64,000 bases of DNA from Hormiphora californensis (taxonomy: Eukaryota; Ctenophora; Tentaculata; Cydippida; Pleurobrachiidae), in NCBI GenBank assembly GCA_020137815.1, contig CM035355.1, positions 3,361,750 to 3,425,749 on the forward strand, in the 5' to 3' direction. Below the pieces are notes generated by a model. That model ran no database searches. It had not been told where the DNA came from and worked only from the letters and a program-made list of their open reading frames with translations. Of the stretch, positions 1-11,219 are shown in pieces (positions within the stretch are counted from its first letter, which is position 1; each line of letters opens with the position of its first letter). The position numbers were made by a program, and so were the translations under genes.

Positions 1-2
1 GG

Positions 3-80
3 ATACGAGGTATTTTAGCAGAACGAGAGAAACAGCTACAACAAGCTAGTATAACGGACTCTGTCAATTCAGAAACTTGA
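3..80 (+). CDS. 3' terminal exon of an unidentified gene (partial)
   Basis: An open frame runs from the window edge to a TGA at 78-80 and would encode about 25 residues rich in Glu, Gln, Ser and Thr (ending VNSET). No start is visible, so it would be the end of a gene lying upstream. The residues do not let me name the family. It could also be chance, because the open stretch is short. A candidate acceptor AG lies near 16-18 but is not needed if the exon begins outside the window. Confidence 0.3.
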   Translation: MRGILAEREKQLQQASITDSVNSET

Positions 81-355
81 ATAGTGAGGTGTGATGGGAT
101 TTGTTTGTTAATTTATTATTTTGTACTGTTTGGTATTGCTGCTATCACATTTGAGAATTGAGATACTGATCGTTGAGGTTTTGGGCATCTGAATATAATC
201 CACTAAGTCTTCTTCTTTCTCTATCCTTAGTCCAGATACCATCTCTTCCTTATCCATTATCCCTCATCATTCCCTTTTCTCACTATCCCCCTCATCCGAC
301 ATCCCCCTTATCTCAATACCCCAATCCCTTGATATAAGCAATGTGAGAATGGTGT
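81..355. other. Short AT-rich intergenic stretch
   Basis: No coding potential is seen. The stretch is pyrimidine-rich from about 205 to 330, with repeated short CCCTCAT and CCCTTAT motifs. It may hold the promoter or 5' UTR of the gene(s) starting at 356 or 584, but I see no identifiable core promoter element. Confidence 0.3.
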
Positions 356-475
356 ATGTCGGTGCGTCACATTCTAACGACTGTTTCTAACAACGCCCTC
401 CCAATCACTGTCGCTGTCCTTGCATGCGGAACTGTCTATCTACTACGCAAGGTATTGTTTAGCAGTAGTAAGTAA
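356..475 (+). CDS. Possible micro-ORF encoding a 39-residue single-pass membrane peptide
   Basis: ATG at 356 opens a 39-codon frame ending TAA at 473-475. The peptide has a hydrophobic stretch (about residues 15-30, ALPITVAVLACGTVYLL) followed by basic residues RK, as in small mitochondrial or ER membrane proteins. A GT at 452-453 after the RK codons could instead be a splice donor, which would make this a first exon of something longer, possibly an alternative 5' exon for the ATG4 gene that begins 109 bases further on. No homologue is recognised; this rests only on the reading frame and hydrophobicity. Confidence 0.25.
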   Translation: MSVRHILTTVSNNALPITVAVLACGTVYLLRKVLFSSSK

Positions 476-583
476 GGTATTAAGTTTGTCTGATGTTTTG
501 TTTTTACATAGATTCGACCGACTTCAGTATCTTCAGTATTGAGTACTAAATTCTCCCCCCTCGTCTAGTACCAGTATCGCGTA

Positions 584-2989
584 ATGGGATCGGAGACCAA
601 TATCTCACTTGAAGCCACCCTAAACACCCTAAACAACACTATAAACAACACGATAAACGACTATACAGCGGGGTTTACAGAAGAAGGGAAATCTTGTATA
701 CAGGATGGGGTTATAGAGGTAGGTGTAGTTCTTGTAACAATGCTATTACTACTAGTACGCTGTACAATTTTGTGGAATCTTAGTTTGTTCCTATCAGTAA
801 ATCCCATAATCCCCCACTAATTGCTAGGCAGGTCCTACTCCCTCCCTACTCCCTTGTTCCCCCACTAGGTGCTAGGCAGGTCCTACTCTCTCCCTGAGGA
901 CCGAGAGGCCTACGAAGAGGATGTCGAAAGCTTCCTCTGGTTTTCATATCGGCGGAATTTCAGGGCAATAGGGGGAACACAGTTTACATCTGACAGAGGA
1001 TGGGGCTGTATGTTGAGATGTATTCAGATGTTGTACTCACACACCCTCATCAGACATTCCTTTAGCAGGGACTGGAGGTAAGGGATGGGAAATATTTAGA
1101 AATATATTTTTCGTTTAACATTCACCGTCCACGGTGTATTGAGATTCTATCACGTATTTCAGTTATGTGACATGTTTCACCTATAATTTTAGATGGAAGT
1201 TTTGTCCTAAGTACAATGCCATTCTAAGAGATTTTCTGGATGATCCTAATGGGCTTTATTCTATCCAGCAAATTGGTAAGTGTTTTTATCAGGAAAGTTT
1301 TGAAAAATACGTTGCTGTTTCTGAGCTGTAGTAACTCCTCTCTTTGAACCTCTGTTATTACAAAATTTCTCCTCTATCGCAGTTAGCTAACTCTCTCTCT
1401 CTGCTCCCAGTACAACAGCCCCTAACTTTCTACCATCACAGCCCTAACTCTGTCTCTCCCCCTTCAGCAAAGGCAGGCTGCTCGGCGGGTAAAGATGTCG
1501 GAACATGGTTCGGTCCTAACACAGCTGCCCAATCTATCCGGGTCCTATCCGAATTCCACAAGGATCTGAATCTGAATGTGCAAGTTGTCATGGACAACTT
1601 CATGTGTATCGAGGACATAGGTACAGTTTGTCATACTTTCTCAATGAACACAATATGATAGTTTTGTCATACTATCATTGAACTTTTTTCTTTACCTCAC
1701 CCCTTTCACACCTCTCCCTGCTTACATCAATCTCTCTCCCTCACCTCTCTCTCCTCGCAGTGTTCTTCAGCTCGAATGAACATACTGGAGAGTGGGTTCC
1801 CCTCCTCTTACTAATACCACTAAGACTGGGTCTCTCCGAGTGCAACAACATCTATATGGAACCAATAAAGGTTTGGGGATACAGTTATATGCGATGATTT
1901 TACTTGCCTTAGTTTTACAAAACTATTGAAATCTTGAATTGAAGTATTTAGATCCCAGTCATAACCCTTCAACTCTCCAGGCAGTGTTTTGATCTACCCC
2001 ACAATGTTGGTGCAGTGGGAGGGAGGCCCAACTCTGCCTTCTACTTTATTGGTTACCAGGGCGACAGACTACTCTACCTAGACCCCCATGTCACACAGGA
2101 ATCCCTTAGTCCTGACTCAATCGACCTTGACAGGTGAGAGATGATAGTATCACCACTTTATTTTATGGTCTCTAGGAGAATCCAGAATTATGTTGAATGG
2201 GTGCTAGAAATGAAGCTCTATTAGTATCTTCACCTATTTAAAACTGTTTTCAGGATTCCTGATGAGAGTTATCATACCCGGAAGGTAGATTTATTACCAT
2301 GGGAACAACTTGACCCTTCAATCGCCCTGGCTTTCTATTGTCGGACAAGGAACGACTTTGATGAGCTGTGTGGGGAACTTAGAGCGGTGGGTTTTATAGA
2401 GATTAGTTTTAGTAGAGTCCCTCATTTGATAGTGGCTCCCCTCAAACTATCTAAATCAAATATATGGACCCCCTCCCCTAGCCCTCTAACTTATCTAATT
2501 CTTTTCAGGATATCACGTCGGGACCAAGTTCACTATTCGAAATGGCAGAAGAACGGCCTTCATACATGACCCCGCCCCGTAGACATCCACTAGACAAACT
2601 ACCCGAAAACTATACCGGTAAATTGTAGAGATAGTGTATCACAAGACTCAGTACTACTGATGTACATTGCGACATGGTTGTAGGGCGCGAGTATTCTGTA
2701 GCACAGCAAGGATCCATATTATCGCGCGGAGTACTTGATCCTTCTCTCTCACAGTTCGCGCGCTTACACTGTCGCTGTTTGGTCGATATGAGACCAAAAC
2801 AGTCACCGGCCACGCCTTGTCACAATGTCCAATGCTACTGCAGCAATAATTGCTAGTTTTAACTCTTTCTGTACTAGATGATGATCTTAATCCCGATCTT
2901 ATCTCCCTTCAGCCGAATACGAAGATTTGAACACAGAGGATGCGGCAGATACGGATTCAGACGGATTTGAGATCATTTCGAACTCGTAA
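584..2989 (+). CDS. ATG4: Cysteine protease ATG4 (autophagy, ATG8 processing)
   Basis: ATG4 trims the C-terminus of ATG8/LC3 proteins and later releases them from phosphatidylethanolamine on autophagic membranes. I read nine exons: 584-718, 869-1077, 1193-1275, 1468-1620, 1761-1870, 1985-2133, 2254-2386, 2509-2617, 2913-2989. All phases agree and give 385 residues, the usual size. Family hallmarks are present: the catalytic Cys in GWGCMLRC (exon 2), the Asp and His of the triad in YLDPHVTQ (exon 6), FGPNTAAQ, and LDPSIALAFYC. The acidic C-terminus ends in DGFEIISNS, where FEII fits the C-terminal LIR (ATG8-binding) motif known from ATG4B. The first exon (45 residues, many Asn and Thr) is the least certain part; exon 2 continues it in frame with VLGRSYSLP. 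The donor of exon 5 (GTTTGG) is weak. Which vertebrate paralogue it is closest to cannot be settled here. Confidence 0.93.
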
Positions 2990-3920
2990 AAAGATTGAAA
3001 CAGCAGAGCTGATCTGTTTTGTACGAGCTAGGGGGAAACGAGAAACTTGTTTTTTGCAGGATGTAGAGAATTTATTGCTAAAAAGAGAGACGTTTGTGAT
3101 TAATGACATCAATTTGTAATTCTGTGACAGCCTCAGAGTGTATTGTGTAGAACTGTAGAGCCCAGTGTAATATCTAGATATATTATATCGAGAATTCTAG
3201 CAACGTTTCGTGATTGTGGGAGTTTTTGTCGATTATATTTGTTGTGCCAGATTTTTTTTCAGTTAAAGTAAATTATCGTGTTTTTAGTACATTCCTGGGG
3301 TTATTTGGACGAGGGCCTGTCAATGCGATGCTTGACCTCTCAAACAAGGTATATTGTCTTCCGAGGGTTATTGAGTATCACACCTTATGGCAGCGACTGC
3401 TCGTGACAGTGTAACTTGATGAATCATGTGCATTATATATGTGTTAAAGGTGATGTTTCCGTTGCGAAATTGTCTGTGTGGCGGCGCCGACCCGTCACCC
3501 AATATGGGAAACAACGTTGTGTATTGTGTGGGTCTGTGAGGGTTCGGTAGATCAATCAAAACTGGGTCTGGCGCCGCGACACAGGAAAATAATGGATACA
3601 TTATTTGGGATGGTAAAACAGAGAAAAAGGGAACTATGTACAAGATACACACACCGTTCAAATATATCACACACATGAAGTGTTTACTTACAAACATATC
3701 ATAGCACGCCTACTACGACCTATACCTACTATAAGAATTGACCTGCAACACTTATATGTCTGAATCACACACATTTTCTGTCGTCCAAAACTGGGCACTC
3801 AGTTCAAATTAATTGGCGTGTTGCTAACCCTTCATAAGTTTTTACTCTGGCATGTTCCTCCTGACAAACAATGAAACATGTGTTGTCTTATTATGTCACT
3901 TTGCTTGCATCAACTTCAAG
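2990..3920. other. Convergent intergenic region between ATG4 and IFT56
   Basis: This 0.9-kb stretch holds the 3' ends of two convergent genes. No exon is seen. A short inverted-repeat element lies at about 3471-3588 and is listed separately. Confidence 0.5.
3471..3588. repeat. Short inverted-repeat element, GGCGGCGCC family, diverged copy
   Basis: The left end reads TGTCTGTGTGGCGGCGCC and the right end GGTCTGGCGCCGCGACACAG, which are imperfect reverse complements. Two more compact relatives sit at 41986-42068 and 49260-49300 with the same GGCGGCGCC core. It looks like a miniature non-autonomous element; target duplications are not clear. Confidence 0.45.
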
Positions 3921-6900
3921 TTATGACACAGTAACCCGATTGTCCTTAGCCCATTTCTTCATAATCCTGATGATGTATTCCACCTGTGCGTTACCAGTGT
4001 TTCTCAGTATAGCCAACACTTCACGCAGCGTCTCCCTGAAGAATTGATAGAATTAGGTTTAGGGTAATAACGGGGCATCTGCCTTTCGACGGGCGTGGTG
4101 ACGTACTGAAATAAAAATTAATCTATAGAACAGGAACCGACCGAAATAAGTAAACAACCAATCAGAACTCGTTATTTAGGTCATGTGACTGGTTATCAGC
4201 CAATCAGGGACCAGTATTTCCTGATTCGGTCGGTTCCTGCTATAGAAATAATAAAATCGTACATGATATTCACCTTGGTTCATGTCCAGCAATGATCTGT
4301 TGAAACAGCCCAATACACGCTCCCCTCTTTCCCTCCCAATACTCCGGATTAGGATCCAACCTCTCCAACACATCAAACGCCTTGGCAGAGTAATAAAACT
4401 GTCCCATTTTATAGCAATCATTAGCTATCAACTGCAGTAGACTGAAACTCTCGCTGCTCGTTTCCTGTTTTAGATACAACTCCCAGGCAAGGCGAGGCTT
4501 CCTATTCATGATGTAACATCTAGCCAGCCATCCCAAATACACATAATCACTCTTCAACTTCTCGCTCTGGATCATCAAGAAGATTTCCTCAGCCTCCTTG
4601 TAGTTTCCTGTGGCAGCTTTAGCCTGGCCACAGTTGTAGTTGAATGGGTCCTCGTTGTAGAAATATGATTTGATGGAGTTGAGATATATTAGGACATCCT
4701 CGAACTGCTTTAGTAGGAAGTAGCAGCTGGCCATACACTGGCGACCCGGAATAGTGTCGCATTCACTTGCACTACCACCCACCAACTAGAGAGGGAGGGA
4801 GTTAGGTGTATAATTGGCTTCTTAGGGGAGGTGTGGTGTATTGGCTTCTTCAAAGTTTGGATAATTCCTTCTTTCTTTGTTGAGTAACACCCTTCCCCCT
4901 TACTCAACAATTCTTTCTAGTTTCTACAACGATCAATTGACATCTCTATAAGTACCTGGAAGTATTGTTGTGCAATTTTGATGTGATCGTTGAGACCCTG
5001 TTCCTGGCCCAGAGAGGCATTTACAACACCCTTCAGGATATATTCTTGTGGTGTTGTCGGGGAAATATCCTTGAACAGATTATAAGCTTCCTGGATATCC
5101 TCTTGTCGTAGGTAGTAGATAACAAGGTTTAGCCGGGCCTCTGGTATAACGTCAATAAGGGGTGGCAGGACCTGTAGGGCACTTTCACCTCCTCTGAACA
5201 CTACCTGAGGGAGGGAGATTGTTAGGCTCATACCTAGTGGCCATGACTCAATTGAAATTTGTAGGATCGAGTGAAGGAGATTAAAGTGGGGGAGGGAGAT
5301 TATAATTAGGAGTTAGGACATGACTCAGTTGTAGGTTGGTAATGAAATTACCCCTCTGTAAAAGGGGTGACTTCGTAACCAAGTTGTAGGGGTGAGTGAG
5401 TGAAACATGGCTATTTCGAAATAACATTTACTTACCAGATTGTGCTTGATGAGATCGGCAGCAAATTTGAAACTAGGAGAACACAAGTCAGAGAGATTCT
5501 TGAGCTCAGCCTCTGCTGCTTTTCCGTTGTACAGTCGGAAATGGTTGCATGCTTTGAGGTTTATAGCAACCGTTGAGTCAGGGAAATGTTGTAGGTAGAC
5601 TGCCAAAACTTCCTGGAGTTGAGATATGAAATGAAAGTATTGATCAACCTTGCTATCTAGAGCTCTGATAGCTTCAGGCGAGGAAATGAAGATTGTTCTT
5701 CTGACTTATTTGTGTGGAATCTTAATTTGCATAAAGGTCTCTCTTCCTACCCTACTAATTATCCAGTAACAGTTACCTGTGATACATCGTAGTAATCAAG
5801 TTTGTAGTAACACAGGGCAACGTACACATTTAGTGCTAGGAAATCTCTGAAATGGGTCATATTCAGTTAGTTTTATGTGGCCTGAAACACACTAGCACTA
5901 CCACGACACACAGAGGAAAAAGATCTGAAGAGTATACGAAATTACGAAATATTATTTTTGGGGGGTCAGGCAAAAAATGTTGGAGTGAGAGAGAAAGGGT
6001 GCGTGTTTGTGCTAGCTTGCAATATTTTTTACTGCTTCAGTGTTTTACCAAGTGCCGTCACACACTTACTTTTTACTCCCTCCATTGGAACTAGAAAATG
6101 AGAAAAACACATAAAATATTAAAATCATGAGATGTAAACACTTTTGATGGAAGTTTCATGGAATAGAAAGAAAATAAAGTTCTGGAAATAGCTCCGTGTG
6201 TCAGAGGCACTTTTGAGTTGTAGGAAATTAGGACAAGCTTGGTGGGCTACACTGTCCACCAGACCTGTAAGTGTGAGGGACAGTGTATCAAGTCAAAGGA
6301 CAAGCACCTCCGAAAAACCGTCAGGGTCACATAAACACCCAGCGGTCCTAATATGGTATGTCCCCATAGCAACTGCGCAGACACACACTGCTGAAGTGGT
6401 GCGCTTTCATCAGAAGCGAAGCGCGGCGCGCGCAGGGATTCAGAGAGGAGGAGTGTGTCCCGACACAGCCCATGATACATTACACACCCGACAAGCATGA
6501 AGTTTTTAAATGTTCCGACTTTTACAAATCTGTCACAATATGAGCAGGGGCCTCTCACCTGTTTTCAAGTAGTACACGCTTGTAAATATCGATTGCCTCT
6601 TGGTAATGACTCCGAAGGTAGTGGATGGATGCCAGACTGAGCTGAAAAAAGAAACAGAAAATATGAATATATTTAGGAGGTGAAAATGATATTTAACGGT
6701 TGAATTGCACCACATTTAACCTACCTGATCTTCTACAATGTCCTGTAAATTCTTGTGAAAGCTCATCAGCTTCTTCTCATCATTAAATTTGTGTGATAAA
6801 TGGAAGAGAAGACGATTCTGGAGCTTTGAGGATTTGGGGCCTTTCGCACTGGCAGCCTCCGCTTCTTTGTACATTCCTGAAACACAATGGGTCAATTTAC

Positions 6901-7669
6901 ATGGCACATGCCCCATTGCCAAGAGTAGCACAGAGTGCTATAACCGAATTAAGAAATACAGTTTAGTAAACCAGACACAAGTAAAACTTATTGTAAAAGA
7001 TTTTGAATCATTTAGGGGAGGGGTTGCCTAGCTAGACTGTGTTTCGCGCGCCCCACCCTTCTTTACAAATGTAAAGGAGGGTTAGAACATAACAAGGGAG
7101 TAACTGATGATGATTGGTTGTAGAACGCCCCGACAACAACTCACCCAGAAAGAACATGCAGCATCCCAGGAACACCCACACTTCTGGGGGAGCTCCTTTT
7201 GTTTCTGATAGCGTCTTGTACTCCTATAGGCAGGGATATATTGATTAGGATCTAATCAATTGTACAGTACATTCTATCAATTCAGGCTTTTTTAAACTAA
7301 GCAAATTCCCTGGCATCTGCTTACCGCCATTGCTTTTTTGTAGTCCCCCAAATGAAAGTGGCAATAAGCTGCCCACATCGCGAGCTCAATACTACTTTTA
7401 TTGTTTGCCCTCTCGAACTCTAACAGTGTTGCAGCACCCGTGTAATCCCTCACGGAAATGAAGTCCTCCAGTTTTGGCAGCTTCTTCTTCTTTTTCTCCT
7501 TCTCCTCCACAGTGGCAGGACCTGCAGCCGGCTTTGATCTGGACAACAACTGGAGAGAGGGAGATATTATACTTATGGAATTGGTTAAATTCATTACATC
7601 ATTTTGTGGGGTTAGTTACGGGTAGCCCCCATTCAGATTGATTTTGATTTTCCAGACATAACTTACCAT
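3921..7669 (-). CDS. IFT56: Intraflagellar transport protein 56 (TTC26)
   Basis: IFT56 is a tetratricopeptide-repeat subunit of the IFT-B complex that carries cargo into cilia. I read ten coding segments on the minus strand: 7669-7667, 7549-7325, 7223-7145, 6876-6725, 6641-6559, 5846-5777, 5612-5436, 5204-4956, 4785-4274, 4035-3921. Phases agree throughout and give 554 residues, the length I know for human TTC26. The sequence is very conserved, for example [58 protein letters not shown] and [20 protein letters not shown], and ends [14 protein letters not shown]. The first coding exon carries only the ATG, which sits directly at the donor (ATG then GTAAGT); the second exon begins LLSRSKPA, as in the family. 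The last intron contains a 109-bp hAT-like miniature element. Confidence 0.97.
4123..4247. mobile_element. 109-bp hAT-type miniature element with 8-bp target duplication
   Basis: The element (4131-4239) has terminal inverted repeats CAGGAACCGACCGAA at the left and the complement at the right end. It is flanked by the perfect 8-bp duplication CTATAGAA at 4123-4130 and 4240-4247. An 8-bp duplication and a CAGG start are typical of hAT transposons. It has no coding capacity and sits in the last intron of IFT56. Confidence 0.8.
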
Positions 7670-7903
7670 CTTGGAACGATTCCTTTACTAGCTAAGAGGA
7701 AGAAATGTGGTTAGAATGGAAAAATTAGGGTTGTACTAATTCTTGAACAGAAAACTGAGAGTTGAGGGAATATGAAATCTGAAAACATTTTTCGTCTGAA
7801 ACACAATCACGTACTGTACATATTTCATAACAAATGAAAATCTGGAACCCAGGTCTTGAAACACATATTCTGAACTGAATCTCAACTACATATTTGATAT
7901 ATT

Positions 7904-8353
7904 TCACCCGGTTTGGTAGGAGAGAGTTAAATCCCCCACTTTGTGTGTTATCACCTCACCCTCACTACTACTCTCATCTTCACTCTCACTCTCATTCCCA
8001 CTATCCCCACTACCCTCACTACTACTATCACTACTACTATCACTATCAGTCCACCTCCCCTTCTCCTCTTGTTCCTCTAACTGTGCCATTCTCTCCACAA
8101 CAGCTGAGTGGATCTCCTTGCACAGTGCGTGATCTGGTTCAACTCGCAATACAAGTTGACAGAGATCCCTACATTTGGCGTACTCTTTAGTCATGAGACA
8201 TGCCACAACCTCGCCCTGGAGCTCAATACTGGCTTTACCTCCGTCCAAGACGACAAATTCTGAGCGATCAATGCCAGGTGCAAAGTTGGCAATGTCTGTC
8301 TCGTCGATTTCGGAGAGGAATTTGGTGGCTGATGGTTCTTTTCCTGTTGTCAT
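7904..8353 (-). CDS. ERICH2-like protein (glutamate-rich, TPR-like segment)
   Basis: A single open frame encodes 149 residues. The middle (about residues 40-90, SIELQGEVVACLMTKEYAK then CRDLCQLVLRVEPDHALCKE) has the paired-helix pattern LCQ..L..EP that I recall from the C-terminus of vertebrate ERICH2, and it is followed by a long acidic Ser/Asp/Glu run, also an ERICH2 trait. The function of ERICH2 is poorly known; ciliary or testis expression is reported for the family. The ATG at 8353 lies 6 bases after a good acceptor (TTTATTTAG on this strand), so a 5' UTR exon probably lies upstream. The gene is 235 bases upstream of IFT56 and co-oriented, which fits a ciliary role but does not prove it. 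Confidence 0.6.
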   Translation of the reverse strand: MTTGKEPSATKFLSEIDETDIANFAPGIDRSEFVVLDGGKASIELQGEVVACLMTKEYAKCRDLCQLVLRVEPDHALCKEIHSAVVERMAQLEEQEEKGRWTDSDSSSDSSSEGSGDSGNESESEDESSSEGEVITHKVGDLTLSYQTG

Positions 8354-8562
8354 GGTTCCCTAAATAAAAAGGGAGAAGTTGAAGAAAATGTCTTGAAGAA
8401 TTAACAAGAAACAATCAATTTGATAAGTGTCATAGAAATACGATAATAAAACTGTCAAATACATAGATAAATAAAGAAGTTGTGGAACTACTAATTGGCA
8501 CTAAGTTTAAAAAAATCAATCATTCATAAATAAATTGCTATGTACGTCAAAAACATCAAAAC

Positions 8563-10584
8563 TCAAATTCCGTTGCACCTTTCCATCTCGATTCTCCCTT
8601 CTAATACACCCTCTACAAACCCTCTAAGAACCTGTTCCGTTATTCCATCACCGGTAACCCTCAAAAACGCTGCTCTCCTATGATCGTCCAATTTAAAGAT
8701 AAACACCCGGGGGAAACTATAAACCCACTCCTCTCCGCCTACAGGACTCATACCACTAATCCACATGGGGTAGAGGTCAACATCGACAAAAGTTGTAGCA
8801 AGTGCAGGGTAGAAAGCCGTAGCGATAGTGTGGAGCGACCTTACAAAGGGATGATCACTTTGTGACGTCATTATGACGTCATGTGGTACCATGGCAACCA
8901 AAATGGGCAAGTTGCCAAAGAGGGAGCCGTAACTGACTGGAGAGTGAAACAGGAGAGGCGTCAGTTCTGTTATTATTGTCCGGCTGTGATCGGCAATGAA
9001 ATCTCGAATCATTTCCACACATTTTGTGGGTGTCACGTGACATTTTGTGGGTTCAAACACGTGCTCATCACCTCCATGTAACACATGCAAATCCGGGGAA
9101 TCGGTGAAAGTAGTTTGAAGGCCAACACCATCTCGATAAATCGTACCATTCACACCATCCCTCCTGATCAGCTCAATACTGTCCACAAAACCACCATCCC
9201 CAGTAATAAAACACTCTACGTAGGGAAGCTGTTTACACACAGACACCAAACACTCTGTACCAATCCTGTCTGTAGTAGTGCGATCTGGAACAGTCCTAAC
9301 GATTACATGGACATTACAGGTAGAATGGAATGAGTGTGGATCTCCGTAATGAATGCCCTGACTACTAACCACTTTAAACCACTCCTCCAGACCTTGGTAT
9401 TGATACACCCCATGATATGCCGTGGGTGTAACTCTAGATTCTGGTGCAGGACACCCCTCTACTGAAGGATTGAAGGTGTATGCAAGGAGAGATGGGTAGC
9501 CATCAACTTGTTGAGATCTACAGAAACCCTCGTGGTTCTCGCAATCAATAAAGTAGAGCCTGGTTCTTTGGCGTCTTGCCAAGTTCTTGAGTTGTGAGAG
9601 AGGTTCCAGGGCTAGGGTACAGCTTGTACAATCTTCTATCATGTACACGATGAAAACCTGAGGCAGGGGAAAAGGGTTAAAACATATTAGAGTCAATATT
9701 CATATTTGGAGAATTAAAGAAAACAATGCCTATTTTGAATTTACTTGCTCACTCACCAGATCGGGTTCATCACCCTTCAATTCTCCTCCTTCTAACACCT
9801 TCATGACACTTTCAGGGGTATGTGGTATCCCCGTATCGGCTAAATACTCCGGGTGAACCTTCCTTTCAATGCTTGGTAAAACTTTTCCATTCCAGTAATC
9901 ACCGGTATATAGAAGCACCTCTTCAGGTCTGGAGTTACTACACTCATACATTGTACATTGGGGCACGGTGGGGTTTTGGTAGGAAGGTTCCGTCTCTAAG
10001 AGGATTCCCAATCGTTCAGCAACCCCAGCCAGTGTTGGGAATGGATCCGTTATGAAGATAGGCTCTGAATTTGTCGAGAGTTTGATTTCAACCCATGGAA
10101 CTTTGTGGTGGCTGTTCACAAGAAGCATTGGATCACTGGTTACATCCAGAAACGCACAAACAAGCCCCTTTTTGTGCTCTTTGAGCGCTGTGCAGAGGTT
10201 GGCCACACTTTTGACATATGAAAAGGGGAGAAACTTTGTTCCGATCAGTTTCAGGTATTCTTTGTTGGATGCTTTGATTCTCGAGTTAAACCTTGCAGTA
10301 AGAAGTGTCCTCAGATTCTCAACAGTGACCAGTGATTGTTGAACTGGCCCAACCAGTGTAAATTTGGCTCCCTTCTTTGACAAGGTACATTGGGGCAAGG
10401 GCTGAACAACTGTTTCCGTTTCGGCAACACTAATGAAGTTCCCATAAACAGCCTTTAACTGATGCTCCTGCGAGTGTGTTGCAAGGCATGTGACACTTAT
10501 ATCACCGAGTTTGTATGACAGTTCGTTGATGTGTGACGTTGCAAGGCTCAGGATTCCAGCTACGACAACGGTGAAAAGTCCCAT
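8563..10584 (-). CDS. Secreted/ER thioredoxin-fold protein (possibly TXNDC16-like)
   Basis: Two exons, 10584-9757 and 9657-8563, join in phase 0 to give about 640 residues. The N-terminus (MGLFTVVVAGILSLATS) is a signal peptide. Exon 2 opens with a clear thioredoxin fold: VFIVYMIEDCTSCTLALEPL holds a CxxC (CTSC) at the usual place after a beta strand, followed by RLYFIDCENHEGFCRSQQVD and the cis-Pro-type GYPSLLAY. Several further beta-alpha segments (PILVAMVPHD, YSFPRVFIFKLDD) suggest more, inactive thioredoxin domains. The C-terminus CNGI is not a KDEL-type retention signal. The size, signal peptide and multiple Trx-like units resemble TXNDC16/ERp90 or another PDI relative, but I cannot choose between them. 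It was most likely made for the secretory pathway and disulfide chemistry. Confidence 0.7.
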
Positions 10585-10639
10585 CTCACCATGAATTTAT
10601 TGAGCTGTTTGAAATGAATTTTACAATGATGTTAGAATA

Positions 10640-11219
10640 GAATCATGCAGGGACGGCGCTCGTGGGTGTCCGGGTGTCCGCGGACACCCAGACCAAAAAG
10701 GCGGAGAGAGAAAAACTGCGAAATTTTGGATTTGCGCGCAGCCGGGTGTCCGGAGCTCTGCCGGACACCCAGGTGCACTGCGCGCACCTGTAACGCACGG
10801 CAGAGCATAAAGAGGGTTCTTCCGCGCGCCACAGTGCATTTTGACGTGACCAGGGTGTCCGGTTCACCCAGAAAGTTGTGTGCGCGCGGATGAGTTTTTT
10901 TTTCTTGTGATCAGAAAACTTTCATCTTTTTTTCCATTTTTCACAAAAGGAGTTCAGAAATGCTTAAAATCGTTTAAAAACGCCTCAAAATGTCCGAAAT
11001 TTTCGGGGGGCTTCGCCCCCTCAACCCCCACCGGGGCTTGCAGCCCCTGGACCCTGCCTGCGGGGGCTCCGCCCCCTACACCCCTGCCGGGGCTGCGCCC
11101 CTGGACCCTGCTTGTGGGGGGTTTCACCCCCCACGCCCCATGACCGAGGCTGCCGCCCCTGGCCCCGGACACCCAGGGAATTGCTGGGCCGAAGGCCCAG
11201 CGCCGTCCCTGGAATCATG
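10640..11219. mobile_element. 564-bp non-autonomous hAT-type element with 8-bp target duplication
   Basis: The element spans 10648-11211. Both ends read CAGGGACGGCGCT inward, and it is flanked by the perfect 8-bp duplication GAATCATG at 10640-10647 and 11212-11219. Subterminal copies of the GGGTGTCCGG motif occur near both ends. No transposase frame is present. The middle carries a run of GC-rich short hairpins (11002-11137) and the right end a perfect hairpin GCTGGGCCGAAGGCCCAGC (11184-11202). Start sequence and duplication size point to the hAT superfamily. Confidence 0.85.
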
